A DNA stretch of 64,000 nt from Actinocorallia populi (GCF_002995495.1 NZ_PVZV01000002.1:1178001-1242000); one strand, 5' to 3'. Shown: positions 40,155 through 52,786, counted from the stretch's first letter. Notes: a model not told the origin generated them from the letters alone. Program-made: numbers and translations.

Positions 40155-40948
40155 GCGTCTCCATCGCCTTCGAGAAGGCCGCCGCCGAGAACCGCGCGGC
40201 CCTGGTCGGCTACCTGCCGGCCGGCTTCCCGTCCGTCGACGGCGCCGTCGAGGCCGCCAAGGCCATGGTCGCCGGCGGCTGCGACGTCATCGAGATCGGC
40301 CTGCCCTACACCGACCCGCTGATGGACGGCCCCACCATCCAGGACGCGGTGCACCGCTCGCTGACCGGCGGGGCCCGCCTGGCGGACGTCTTCCGCACGG
40401 TCGAGGCCGTGGCCTCCACCGGCGCGCAGACCCTGGTCATGACCTACTGGAACCCGGTCGACCGCTACGGCGTCGAGCGGTTCGCCGCCGAGCTGAAGAA
40501 CGCCGGCGGGGCGGGCCTGATCACCCCGGACCTCACCCCCGAGGAAGGGCGGGAGTGGCTGGAGACGGCCGACTCCCTCGATCTCGACAAGGTGTTCCTG
40601 GTCGCGCTGAGCTCCACCGAGGAGCGCATCGAGAAGATCACCTCGGTCTGCCGGGGCTTCGTCTACGCCGCCTCCCTCATGGGGGTCACCGGCGCCCGCA
40701 GCGCCATCGACACCGGCGCGGCCGGGCTGGTGGCCCGCACCAAGGCGCACACCGACCTGCCCGTCGGGCTGGGCCTGGGCGTCAGCACCGGCGCGCAGGC
40801 GGCCGAGGTCGCCGGGTTCGCCGACGGCGTCATCGTCGGCTCCGCCTTCATCAAGCGGCTCCTGGACGCGCCCTCGCAGGCCGCCGGGCTCAAGGCCGTG
40901 CACGAGCTCGCCGCCGAACTGGCCGAAGGCGTGCGCGCCGGCCGGTGA
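40151..40948 (+). CDS. trpA: Tryptophan synthase, alpha subunit
   Basis: TrpA cleaves indole glycerol phosphate and passes indole to TrpB. The 265-residue barrel has [32 protein letters not shown] near residue 45 (in pieces; catalytic Glu, and Asp of the PLMDG loop), [22 protein letters not shown], and [13 protein letters not shown]. The PLMDG variant replaces the more common PLADG. The GTG at 40151 overlaps the trpB stop. A long hairpin ten bases after the stop ends the cluster. Confidence 0.96.
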   Translation: MSVSIAFEKAAAENRAALVGYLPAGFPSVDGAVEAAKAMVAGGCDVIEIGLPYTDPLMDGPTIQDAVHRSLTGGARLADVFRTVEAVASTGAQTLVMTYWNPVDRYGVERFAAELKNAGGAGLITPDLTPEEGREWLETADSLDLDKVFLVALSSTEERIEKITSVCRGFVYAASLMGVTGARSAIDTGAAGLVARTKAHTDLPVGLGLGVSTGAQAAEVAGFADGVIVGSAFIKRLLDAPSQAAGLKAVHELAAELAEGVRAGR

Positions 40949-40957
40949 AAGCCGCGG

Positions 40958-40992
40958 ACGCCGGTGACCGGAATCGTTCCGGTCACCGGCGT
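40958..40992 (+). terminator. trpBA terminator
   Basis: A perfect 16-bp stem (40958-40973 with 40977-40992) with a three-base loop begins ten bases after trpA and is followed by TCTTG. Confidence 0.88.
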
Positions 40993-41098
40993 TCTTGCCG
41001 CTATCCTCGACGTTCGGTGTCCGCCGCATCACCGAAGGCGACTGACGGCGGCCTTACGGGCCCCGGCCTAGTCTGCTCCGGGCGAAGACGAGAATCGG

Positions 41099-41656
41099 GT
41101 GAGGACCATGGCGGTCGAAGCGCACGAGACCTCCGGACACGAAGAGCACGAAGAGTTCGAAGAGCACGAGGAACACGAGGAGCGGGGGCTCGCCTCCCGC
41201 GCCTGGATCCAGTGGACGACGTCGGCCGCCCGCGTGGCGCTGGCCGGCGTGCTGTTCTGGGCGGGCTGGGTGAAGTTCACCGAGCCCCCCGCGCTGCAGC
41301 GCCAGGCCGTGGAGGCCTACGAACTGCTGCCCGAGGGGCTGGCGGGGGCGGTCGGCTACGGCCTGCCGGTCCTGGAGATGGTGCTGGCGCTGCTGCTGCT
41401 GGCGGGCTTCGTCACCCGCTTCAGCGCCGTGATCTCCGCCCTGCTGATGGCCGTTTTCATCGCGGGCATAGCCTCGGTGTGGGCCCGCGGCCTGAACATC
41501 GACTGCGGCTGCTTCGGTGGCGGCGGGGCCGTCGCGGAGGGGGAGACGAAGTACCCGCAGGAGATCATGCGGGACCTCGGCTATCTCGCGCTGGCCGTCT
41601 GGATCGCGGTGTTCCCCCCGGGACGGCTGTCGGTGGACCGCCGCCTGGGGCTGTAG
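41099..41656 (+). CDS. MauE/DoxX-like membrane protein with Cys pair
   Basis: This is probably a thiol- or quinone-linked redox membrane protein, by family resemblance. The 185-residue product has an unusual N-tail with HEEHEEFEEHEEHEE, then four hydrophobic helices: ARVALAGVLFWAGWVKF, the segment GYGLPVLEMVLALLLLAGF, ISALLMAVFIAGIASVW and YLALAVWIAVF. Between the last two, NIDCGCFGGGG carries a CxC pair as in MauE-type proteins that keep partner cysteines oxidised or reduced. It lies just before a DsbA-like thioredoxin, which fits such a role. The GTG at 41099 or the ATG at 41108 could start it; TAGTCT at 41069-41074 is a likely -10. Confidence 0.8.
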   Translation: MRTMAVEAHETSGHEEHEEFEEHEEHEERGLASRAWIQWTTSAARVALAGVLFWAGWVKFTEPPALQRQAVEAYELLPEGLAGAVGYGLPVLEMVLALLLLAGFVTRFSAVISALLMAVFIAGIASVWARGLNIDCGCFGGGGAVAEGETKYPQEIMRDLGYLALAVWIAVFPPGRLSVDRRLGL

Positions 41657-41684
41657 ACGAGTGACGGGTTCGAAAGGGGAACCG

Positions 41685-42431
41685 ATGGGCAAGGCCACGC
41701 GGGACAGGTCCGCGCGGGAGAGACTGGCCGAGCAGCGCAGGATCGAGGCGCAGCGGGACAGGCGCAAGCGCATGCTCACCGCGATCGGCGGCGCGCTGGT
41801 GCTGATCGTGGCCGTGGTCGGCCTGGTGATCCTGGTGAACTCCGGCAAGGACAAGAGCGAGGAGTACGCCGGGGCGATCGCGCCCACCACCCGCGAGGCC
41901 GACGGCTCGATCGTCATGGCCAAGGCGGGGGTGACCGCCCCGGTCCTGGAGATCTACGAGGACTTCCAGTGCCCGGCCTGCAAGAACCTCGAGGACACCA
42001 GCGGTGACACGATCAAGCGGCTGGCCGCCGAGGGCAAGGTCAAGGTCGTCTTCCGGCCGTTCCGGTTGTTCAGCCAGGATCCGCTGAAGTCCAACTCCGA
42101 GCGGGCCGCCAACGCCGCGCTGTGCGCCCCCGCCGACAAGTGGGTGCCCTTCCACGACAGGATCTTCGCCAACCAGCCCCGGGAGGGCTCGGTCGGCTTC
42201 GAGAACGACGACCTGATCGACTGGGCGGGCGAGGCCGGGATCACCGGCGCGGAGTTCGAGAGCTGCGTCAAGGACGGCCAGAAGAACGCACAGGTGACCG
42301 CGATGACCGAGTACGCGCTGAACACCGCGCAGGTCGAGTCCACCCCCACCGTCAAGCTCGACGGCGAGAACATCACCGACGCGGCCTTCTCTCCGGGCGA
42401 CCTGGAGAAGGCGGTCGCCGCCGCGAAGTAA
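41685..42431 (+). CDS. Membrane-anchored DsbA-like thioredoxin-fold protein
   Basis: This is an extracytoplasmic thiol oxidoreductase or disulphide isomerase of the DsbA/Thioredoxin_4 type. The 248-residue product has a strongly basic cytoplasmic N-tail, one membrane anchor at about residues 32-52, and an outside thioredoxin fold with the active site DFQCPACKN (CPAC, about residue 96) and the cis-Pro loop ESTPTVKLDG near the end. Another Cys pair (ALCAPADK, ESCVKDG) lies in the helical insert. The ATG at 41685 has AAGGGGA just upstream; a GTG at 41661 is less likely. It is probably co-transcribed with the MauE-like gene and ends at a hairpin terminator. Confidence 0.9.
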   Translation: MGKATRDRSARERLAEQRRIEAQRDRRKRMLTAIGGALVLIVAVVGLVILVNSGKDKSEEYAGAIAPTTREADGSIVMAKAGVTAPVLEIYEDFQCPACKNLEDTSGDTIKRLAAEGKVKVVFRPFRLFSQDPLKSNSERAANAALCAPADKWVPFHDRIFANQPREGSVGFENDDLIDWAGEAGITGAEFESCVKDGQKNAQVTAMTEYALNTAQVESTPTVKLDGENITDAAFSPGDLEKAVAAAK

Positions 42432-42467
42432 TCCCGCGGCAGCGCCCCGGTAAGGGGAAGTTCACGG

Positions 42468-42501
42468 CGAGCCGGTCACCTTCTCGGAGGTGACCGGCTC
42501 G
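42468..42501 (+). terminator. Terminator after the DsbA-like gene
   Basis: A 13-bp perfect stem (42468-42480 with 42489-42501) with an eight-base loop is followed by TTGTCC. Confidence 0.8.
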
Positions 42502-42551
42502 TTGTCCTCGATGGCACGAGAAGGGCCTCGAACGCGGTAACGTCAGCGGTC

Positions 42552-44006
42552 ATGCACCTCGCCTCGATTCCCAGCCCCTCGCAGGGCGTCTGGCAGCTCG
42601 GGCCCTTCCCGCTGCGGGCCTACGCGCTGATGATCATTATCGGTGTCGTCGTCGCGGTCTGGCTGGGGGAGAAGCGCTGGACCGCCAAGGGCGGCCGCCC
42701 CGGCACCGTGGTCGACGTGGCCGTGTGGGCCGTGCCGTTCGGCCTGGTCGGCGGCCGGCTCTACCACGTGATCACCGACCACCAGATGTACTTCGGCGAC
42801 GGGCGCGACCCGCTCGACGCCCTGAAGGTGTGGAACGGCGGGCTCGGCATCTGGGGCGCGGTGGCGCTCGGCGCGGTCGGCGCCTGGATCGGCTGCCGCC
42901 GCATGAACGTGCGGCTGGCCCCGTTCGCCGACGCCGTCGCCCCCGGCATCGCGCTCGCCCAGGCGATCGGCCGCTGGGGCAACTGGTGGAACCAGGAGCT
43001 GTACGGCAAGCCGACGGACCTGCCGTGGGCGGTGGAGATCGACTTCGCGCACCGGCCGAAGGACGAGTTCGGGGCGGTGCTGCCCCAGTACGAGACGGTC
43101 GGCACCTACCACCCGACGTTCCTGTACGAGTCGTTGTGGTGCCTGGCCCTGGCGATCGTCGTCATCTGGGCCGGCGGCCGCTTCAACCTCAACCACGGCC
43201 GCTCGTTCGCGCTGTACGTCGCCGGCTACACGCTGGGCCGCGGCTGGATCGAGGCGCTGCGGATCGACCCCGCGCACGAGTTCTTCGGCCTGCGCCTCAA
43301 CGACTACACCGCGATCGTCCTCTTCCTCGCCGCCGCGGCCTACCTCTACCTCAACCGCGGCAAGGCCCAGGTGCCGGAGCCGCTCACCCTGCGCCCCGTG
43401 CCCGAGGACGGCGCCGCCGAGCCCGCGGACGGCGGGAAGGAACCGGTCCCGGCGGCCGCCGTGCCGCTCACCGAGGACGCGGACGAGGCGAAGCCCGCCG
43501 TGCCCGCGGAACCGGAGACCGAGACCGTGCGGGAGCCCGCCCCGGCGGAGAAGGCCCCCGAGCCCGTGCTGGAGGCCGAGCCGGTGGCGGAGGCCGAGCC
43601 GGTGGTGGAGCCTGCGCCCGTGTTGGAGGCTGAGCCGGTGGCGGAGGCCGAGCCGGTGGTGGAGCCTGAGCCGGTGGTCGAGGCTGAGCCGGTGGCGGAA
43701 GCCGAGTCCGCGGTGGAGCCCGAGTCCGTGGCGGAGGCCGAGCCGGTGGCGGAGCCCGAGTCCGCGGTGGAGCCCGAGTCCGTGGCGGAGGCCGAGCCGG
43801 TGGCGGAGCCCGAGTCCGCGGTGAAGCCTGAGCCCGTGGTGGCGGAGGTTCCCGTCGCGGAGGAGGCCGGGGGCTCCCGGGCGGAGGACGGGGCCGCGGC
43901 GCCCGACGAGGACGAGGACGCGCGGGTGCGGGACGAGGACGTGCCCGAGCCCGCCGAGCCCGGTGACGGCGAGACGGCGGTGAAGACGGCCAAGGGCGAG
44001 GCGTGA
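42552..44006 (+). CDS. lgt: Prolipoprotein diacylglyceryl transferase with long repetitive tail
   Basis: Lgt moves diacylglycerol from phosphatidylglycerol to the lipobox cysteine, the first step of lipoprotein maturation. The 484-residue product has about seven membrane helices. It has the Lgt blocks WLGEKRW, GGRLYHVITDH with the catalytic-region His, the signature GRWGNWWNQELYG near residue 140, PTFLYES, and FALYVAGYTLGRGWIEALRID. The core ends near residue 275. The remaining 200 residues are an acidic Pro/Val/Glu/Ala tail containing five 17-18-residue repeats, probably cytoplasmic and disordered. The ATG at 42552 lies eight bases after TAACGT (leaderless). Its stop overlaps the VIT gene. 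Confidence 0.96.
   Translation: MHLASIPSPSQGVWQLGPFPLRAYALMIIIGVVVAVWLGEKRWTAKGGRPGTVVDVAVWAVPFGLVGGRLYHVITDHQMYFGDGRDPLDALKVWNGGLGIWGAVALGAVGAWIGCRRMNVRLAPFADAVAPGIALAQAIGRWGNWWNQELYGKPTDLPWAVEIDFAHRPKDEFGAVLPQYETVGTYHPTFLYESLWCLALAIVVIWAGGRFNLNHGRSFALYVAGYTLGRGWIEALRIDPAHEFFGLRLNDYTAIVLFLAAAAYLYLNRGKAQVPEPLTLRPVPEDGAAEPADGGKEPVPAAAVPLTEDADEAKPAVPAEPETETVREPAPAEKAPEPVLEAEPVAEAEPVVEPAPVLEAEPVAEAEPVVEPEPVVEAEPVAEAESAVEPESVAEAEPVAEPESAVEPESVAEAEPVAEPESAVKPEPVVAEVPVAEEAGGSRAEDGAAAPDEDEDARVRDEDVPEPAEPGDGETAVKTAKGEA
43572..43838 (+). repeat. In-frame tandem repeat in the lgt tail
   Basis: Five units start at 43572, 43626, 43680, 43731 and 43785, with lengths 54, 54, 51, 54 and 54 bp. Each encodes a variant of EAEPVAEAEPVVEPEPVV. 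Because all lengths are multiples of three, unit gain or loss keeps the frame, so the tail can vary in length between strains. Confidence 0.85.
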
Positions 44007-44725
44007 GTCCGTCCGACCTGGGCCGCGGGCGGCCGCCCGAACGCCACCATCACCGGGACGTGCAGGGCGGCTGGCTGCGGCCCGCGGTGTTCGGGGTGAT
44101 GGACGGGCTGGTCTCCAACTTCGCCCTGATCGCGGGCCTGGCCGGCGGCCAGGCGCCCCGCCAGGTGATCGTTCTGGCGGGGCTGGCCGGCCTGGCCTCG
44201 GGCGCGTTCTCGATGGGCGTCGGCGAGTACGTCTCGGTGGCCTCCCAGTCGGAGCTGGCCGAGGCCGAGATCGAGGTGGAGCGCCGGGAGCTGGAGACCC
44301 ATCCGGCCGCCGAGCGGGCCGAGCTGGCCGCGCGGTACGAGGAGCGCGGCCTCAGCCCGGAACTGGCCGCCGAGGTCGCCGCCGCCCTGCACCGCGACCC
44401 CGCGGAGGCGCTGGAGGTGCACGCCCGCGAGGAGCTGGGCGTGGTGCCGGGCGAGCTGCCCTCGCCGTGGCTGGCGGCCTTCTCCTCGTTCGCGTCCTTC
44501 AGCATCGGCGCGATCCTGCCGGTGCTGCCCTACCTGCTGGGCACCGTGGAGCTGTGGCCCGCCGCGCTGGTCGCGGCCCTGGGGCTGTTCTCGGCCGGGA
44601 TGCTGGTCTCCAAGGTCACCGCCCGCTCGTGGTGGTTCAGCGGCCTGCGCCAGCTGTCGTTCGGGGCGGCGGCCGCCCTCCTCACCTACGGCATAGGCGT
44701 CCTGATCGGGGTCAGCGGGCTATAG
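44003..44725 (+). CDS. VIT1/CCC1 family metal transporter
   Basis: The family moves Fe(II) or Mn(II) across membranes. The 240-residue product has a His-rich N-tail (ERHHHRD), VFGVMDGLVSNFALIAGLAGG on the first helix with the conserved Asp-Gly, GAFSMGVGEYVSVASQSELAEAEI on the second, and a long amphipathic Glu/Arg-rich metal-binding insert (about residues 80-135). Three C-terminal helices follow. The topology and the MGVGEYVS block are characteristic. The GTG at 44003 overlaps the lgt stop. Direction of transport and metal cannot be fixed from sequence. Confidence 0.9.
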   Translation: MSPSDLGRGRPPERHHHRDVQGGWLRPAVFGVMDGLVSNFALIAGLAGGQAPRQVIVLAGLAGLASGAFSMGVGEYVSVASQSELAEAEIEVERRELETHPAAERAELAARYEERGLSPELAAEVAAALHRDPAEALEVHAREELGVVPGELPSPWLAAFSSFASFSIGAILPVLPYLLGTVELWPAALVAALGLFSAGMLVSKVTARSWWFSGLRQLSFGAAAALLTYGIGVLIGVSGL

Positions 44726-44767
44726 GCTCACCCGCGACGGATTCGCATGGAGGAGACGGCAGGCGGC

Positions 44768-45541
44768 ATGAGTTCACAGGCCCGGTCCCGCAACAAGCCC
44801 AAAGGCGCGGGCGAGGACGGCTTCTGGCCGGAGAACGAGGCGGAGCCGCCCAAGGGCAGGATCCTGGTCGGCGCGCTGCTGGCGCTGCTGCTGATCGTCG
44901 GCGGCGCGGTGTGGTACGTGGTCCAGAAGGACGACGGCGAGGTCGAGGTCCCGCCGGGCAGCCACCTGCCGGACGTGTACGTGCCGCAGACCCCCAGCCA
45001 GGAGAGCGCGGCGCTGGGGCAGCGCTCCGCGGACATCCGCGCCTTCACCGAGGGCGAGGTGTTCGGCGAGGCCAAGGAGGTCTCCTACCGCGAGTACGCC
45101 TTCACCCTGGTCAAGAGCGAGGTCTCCGCCAACTGCGTGCGGGGCGCCTGGGGCGACCTCCTCCTGCAGACGCTGCGGCGCGGGGAGTGCAGCCAGATGG
45201 CCAGGGGCGCCTACCTGTCCAAGGACAAGAAGTACGCGGGCGTGTTCGCCGCGATCAACATGGTGGACGCCAAGAGCGCCCAGCAGGTGCTCAACAGCCT
45301 CGACCCGTCGCTGCAGGGCGGTTTCGTCCGGCCGCTGCCCATCCCGGGCGTGCAGGACTTCGGCAGCGGCTTCACCGCCGCCTACTCCCAGGCCATCGGC
45401 CACTACGTGATCATGAGCTGGGTGGGGCTGGCCGACGGCGCGCAGCCCCAGGCCATGAACGAGCTGATCGACAGCAGCCTGGCGGTCCAGAAGCCCGAGG
45501 ACTTCGCCTGGGGCAGGCTGGTCCAGCTCGATCCGCAATGA
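44768..45541 (+). CDS. Membrane-anchored protein, paralogue A of a tandem pair
   Basis: The function is unknown. The product of about 257 residues has a basic cytoplasmic N-tail (RSRNKPKG), one membrane anchor near residues 32-54, and an outside domain. That domain holds a conserved pair SANCVRGAWGDLLLQTL...GECSQMARGAYLSKDKK, probably a disulphide, and GFGS-type motif GSGFTAAYSQAIGHYVIMSWVGLADG. The next gene encodes a clear paralogue with the same Cys spacing. An ATG at 44747 upstream is a possible start; 44768 gives the usual short basic tail. TAGGCT at 44723-44728 may be its -10. Confidence 0.75.
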   Translation: MSSQARSRNKPKGAGEDGFWPENEAEPPKGRILVGALLALLLIVGGAVWYVVQKDDGEVEVPPGSHLPDVYVPQTPSQESAALGQRSADIRAFTEGEVFGEAKEVSYREYAFTLVKSEVSANCVRGAWGDLLLQTLRRGECSQMARGAYLSKDKKYAGVFAAINMVDAKSAQQVLNSLDPSLQGGFVRPLPIPGVQDFGSGFTAAYSQAIGHYVIMSWVGLADGAQPQAMNELIDSSLAVQKPEDFAWGRLVQLDPQ

Positions 45542-46338
45542 CGGGCCCGCAGGAGGGGCGGCCGGAAGCGCCCCGTCAGCAGCCGAAGCGGCCTCCCGGC
45601 GCCCAGGGCCGCAAGAAGAAGGACCGGTCGCAGGTGTTCTTCGCCGCGGCAGGGGTGGGCGGCGTCCTGGTGGTGGTGCTCATCCTGGTGCTGGCGGTGA
45701 TGTGGCCCAAGGAGAAGACCGAACGGCGGCAGGCCGAGGCGAAGGTCCCCATGAGCCGTCCCGTCGTGACGGGGCTGGCGCCCGACAGCTACTCCTCCTC
45801 GCCGTCGACCGAGGTGTTCGCGGAGATCGCCACCCGGGAGGAGGACTCCGCGCCGCTGTCGGCCGAGGAGATGTTCCCCAAGAAGGACACGCTGAAGGAC
45901 GAGGTGTCCGGCGCCGAGCCCGCGCTGCGCCTGTCGGTGCTGGACGACGACTGCGGCAAGGCGGTCTGGGGCCGGGGCCTGGGCGAGGTCCTGCAGGACG
46001 GGGGCTGCACCCAGGCGGTGCGGGGCCTGTACACCGACGAGAAGAAGGGCTTCCGGGTCCTCGTCGCGGTGTACAACCTGGGGGACGAGGACGCGGCGGA
46101 CCGCGCGGTCGAGGCGTTCGGCGCCGGCTCAGGAGGTTTCGTAAAACTTCCGGATAAGTCTCCGAAAGGGTTCGGTGAAGGGTTCAGCCTCGCCCGGGGT
46201 CTGGCGATGGGCCACTACGCGCTGATCACGTGGGCCGACCGCGCCGACGGAAAGGGGGAGGGCACCAGCGGCCCCCTGCTGTCACTGGTGGTGACGGCGG
46301 CCAAGGCGGAGGGGATCTACGCACGTGCCGCGGGGTGA
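45538..46338 (+). CDS. Membrane-anchored protein, paralogue B of a tandem pair
   Basis: This 266-residue companion has a basic proline-rich N-tail, a hydrophobic anchor (about residues 33-57), a Ser/Glu-rich spacer and the shared outside domain. That domain includes DDDCGKAVWGRGLGEVLQDGGCTQAVRGLYTDEKKG (in pieces) and FGEGFSLARGLAMGHYALITWADRADG. Comparison with paralogue A shows the same order: Cys, W-G, L-x3-L, Cys, RG-Y, K-K, then GF, GHY, W. The ATG overlaps the stop of A by four bases. They may form a complex. No family name can be given. Confidence 0.75.
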   Translation: MTGPQEGRPEAPRQQPKRPPGAQGRKKKDRSQVFFAAAGVGGVLVVVLILVLAVMWPKEKTERRQAEAKVPMSRPVVTGLAPDSYSSSPSTEVFAEIATREEDSAPLSAEEMFPKKDTLKDEVSGAEPALRLSVLDDDCGKAVWGRGLGEVLQDGGCTQAVRGLYTDEKKGFRVLVAVYNLGDEDAADRAVEAFGAGSGGFVKLPDKSPKGFGEGFSLARGLAMGHYALITWADRADGKGEGTSGPLLSLVVTAAKAEGIYARAAG

Positions 46339-46501
46339 ACCTGCCGAAACCTGGGTGAACGGTGAGGTTGATCACCCGTTAACAGACAGGTCTAGACCTG
46401 GCGGGTCTGGTTTGTCCCGCTATCATGGGGTAAGCATACGGAACGGTCTCGGTCGTGTTCGCTGATCGAGGCCGGGGAACGGCGTGCCCAGGAGCTGATC
46501 G

Positions 46502-46540
46502 ATGATGACAGCTACCGGCCGGCTCGGCAGAGGATCATGA
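46502..46540 (+). CDS. Candidate 12-codon leader peptide upstream of gltB
   Basis: ATGATG at 46502 begins [12 protein letters not shown] and stops at 46540. AGGAG at 46490-46494 lies seven bases upstream, an ideal spacing, which is the main reason to list it. Its stop overlaps the ATG of a second 23-codon frame at 46537. It has no homology I recognise; it could be a leader peptide or chance. Confidence 0.3.
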   Translation: MMTATGRLGRGS

Positions 46541-46608
46541 AATCCATGAAAATTTCGTCAACCCGGTCAGTCGGGCACGTTCCGGACAGTGATGTAACCT
46601 CTAGGTAA
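46537..46608 (+). CDS. Candidate 23-codon small ORF upstream of gltB
   Basis: The frame starts [15 protein letters not shown] and ends at the TAA at 46608, overlapping the preceding leader frame by four bases (ATGA), as coupled genes do. Its first codons are unusually AT-rich for this genome. It covers the predicted gltB promoter, so it would only be made from an upstream transcript. Low confidence. Confidence 0.25.
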   Translation: MKSMKISSTRSVGHVPDSDVTSR

Positions 46609-46682
46609 TACTTCGCAGCAGGGCCAACGCCGTCCCGAACTGCACTGGTCAGTTGACAGTGAGTGAACGAACGGGAGGGTTG

Positions 46683-51254
<4,572 letters not shown>

Positions 51255-51265
51255 GAGGTACCTCG

Positions 51266-52732
51266 ATGGCTGACCCGAAGGGGTTTTTGAAGGTCACGCG
51301 GCGTGAGCTGCCGGCCCGGCGTCCGGTGGACGTGCGGATCCGTGACTGGAAGGAGGTCTACGAGGACTTCCAGAAGCCGGTCCTGGAGCGCCAGGCCAGC
51401 CGGTGCATGGACTGCGGCATCCCGTTCTGCCACCAGGGCTGCCCGCTGGGCAACCTCATCCCCGAGTGGAACGACCTGGTCTACAAGCAGGACTGGCACG
51501 GCGGCATCGAGCGCCTGCACGCCACCAACAACTTCCCGGAGTTCACCGGCAAGCTGTGCCCGGCGCCGTGCGAGACCGCCTGCGTCCTGGGCATCAACCA
51601 GGACCCGGTGACGATCAAGCGGGTCGAGGCCGAGCTGATCGACCGCGCCTGGCAGGAGGGCTGGGTCAAGCCGCAGCCCCCGGCCGTCAAGACCGGCAAG
51701 AAGGTCGCGGTCGTCGGTTCCGGGCCCGCGGGCCTGGCCGCCGCCCAGCAGCTCACCCGCGCCGGCCACGACGTGGTCGTCTACGAGCGCGCGGAGGTCG
51801 CGGGCGGCCTGCTGCGCCGCGGCATCCCCGAGTTCAAGATGGAGAAGCGGCACGTCGAGCGGCGGCTGGACCAGATGCGCGCCGAGGGCACGGTCTTCAA
51901 GACCGGCGTCAACGTCGGCGTGGACGTCACGGCCGAGGAGCTGCGCGCCGGGTACGACGCGGTCGTCCTGGCGGGCGGCGCCACCGCGTGGCGCGACCTG
52001 AACGTGCCCGGGCGCGAGCTCAAGGGCGTCTACCAGGCGATGGAGTACCTGCCGGTCGCCAACCAGGTCGCCGAGGGCGTGCTGGCCGAGCCGACCATCA
52101 CCGCCGAGGGCAAGCACGTCGTGGTCATCGGCGGCGGCGACACCGGCGCCGACTGCATCGGCACCGCGCTGCGCCAGGGGGCGGCCTCGGTCACCCAGCT
52201 GGAGATCATGCCGCGGCCGCCGGAGGCCCGGCCGGGCCACCAGCCCTGGCCGACCTACCCGATGCTGTTCAAGGTCGAGAGCGCCCACGAGGAGCTGGAC
52301 GCCGCCGGAGGCCCCCGGGTCTACGCGGTGAACACCCTGGGCTTCGTCGGCGACGAGAACGGCGACGTCAAGGCGCTGCGCCTGGTGGACGTCGAGGGCC
52401 CCGAGACCGGCTTCAAGCCGATCGAGGGCACCGAGCGGGAGATCCCGGCCGAGCTGGTCACCCTGTCCATGGGCTTCCTCGGCCCGCAGAAGGAGGGGCT
52501 GCTCGAGCAGCTCGGCGTCGAGCTGGACGGCCGCGGCAACGTGGTCCGCGACCTGGACTACCGCTCCTCCGTCGACGGCGTCTACGTGGCCGGCGACATG
52601 GGCCGCGGCCAGTCCCTGATCGTCTGGGCGATCGCCGAGGGCCGTGCGGCCGCCTCCCGCGTGGACCGGGACCTGCAGGGCGAGACCGCCCTGCCCTACC
52701 CGATCCCCCCGACCGCCCGCCCCATCGCCTGA
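51266..52732 (+). CDS. gltD: Glutamate synthase, small (beta) subunit
   Basis: GltD passes electrons from NAD(P)H through FAD and 4Fe-4S clusters to GltB. The 488-residue product has two N-terminal cysteine clusters, CMDCGIPFCHQGCPLGN (about residues 47-63) and CPAPCETACVLG. The FAD-binding VVGSGPAGLAAAQQL follows near residue 150, then RRGIPEFKMEK, the NAD(P)H-binding VIGGGDTGADCIGTA, and the GDMGRGQSLIVWAIAEGR end block that binds FAD. The ATG at 51266 follows AGGAGG. It completes a simple gltBD operon, ended by a hairpin at 52758. Confidence 0.97.
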   Translation: MADPKGFLKVTRRELPARRPVDVRIRDWKEVYEDFQKPVLERQASRCMDCGIPFCHQGCPLGNLIPEWNDLVYKQDWHGGIERLHATNNFPEFTGKLCPAPCETACVLGINQDPVTIKRVEAELIDRAWQEGWVKPQPPAVKTGKKVAVVGSGPAGLAAAQQLTRAGHDVVVYERAEVAGGLLRRGIPEFKMEKRHVERRLDQMRAEGTVFKTGVNVGVDVTAEELRAGYDAVVLAGGATAWRDLNVPGRELKGVYQAMEYLPVANQVAEGVLAEPTITAEGKHVVVIGGGDTGADCIGTALRQGAASVTQLEIMPRPPEARPGHQPWPTYPMLFKVESAHEELDAAGGPRVYAVNTLGFVGDENGDVKALRLVDVEGPETGFKPIEGTEREIPAELVTLSMGFLGPQKEGLLEQLGVELDGRGNVVRDLDYRSSVDGVYVAGDMGRGQSLIVWAIAEGRAAASRVDRDLQGETALPYPIPPTARPIA

Positions 52733-52757
52733 TCACACGCAGTCCCGCACGACACCA

Positions 52758-52785
52758 GGGCGCGTCCCCTCTCGGGGACGCGCCC
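52758..52785 (+). terminator. gltBD terminator
   Basis: A perfect 12-bp stem (52758-52769 with 52774-52785) and four-base loop lie 25 bases after the gltD stop. No T-run follows. The downstream repeat block starts at once. Confidence 0.75.
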
Positions 52786-52786
52786 C

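Larger units (their letters stand above)
46339..46682 (+). promoter_or_regulatory. gltB upstream region with palindrome and two candidate promoters
   Basis: This 344-bp gap contains CAGGTCTAGACCTG (46387-46400), a perfect 14-bp palindrome. A -10-like TATCAT lies at 46421-46426. A second, better promoter is CGGACA (46583-46588), 17 bp, TAATAC (46606-46611), which predicts a start near 46618. Within its spacer GTAAC-CTCTAG-GTAAT (46594-46609) resembles a GlnR half-box (GTnAC-n6-GAAAC), reasonable for a nitrogen gene. GGGAGGG at 46673-46679 is the ribosome site. Two tiny overlapping frames inside are listed separately. Confidence 0.5.

Noticed and set aside
46653-46658. TTGACA as a -35 for gltB, or its TTG as the gltB start
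   Set aside because: No -10 lies 16-18 bp downstream before the start codon, and the ATG at 46683 has a good ribosome site.
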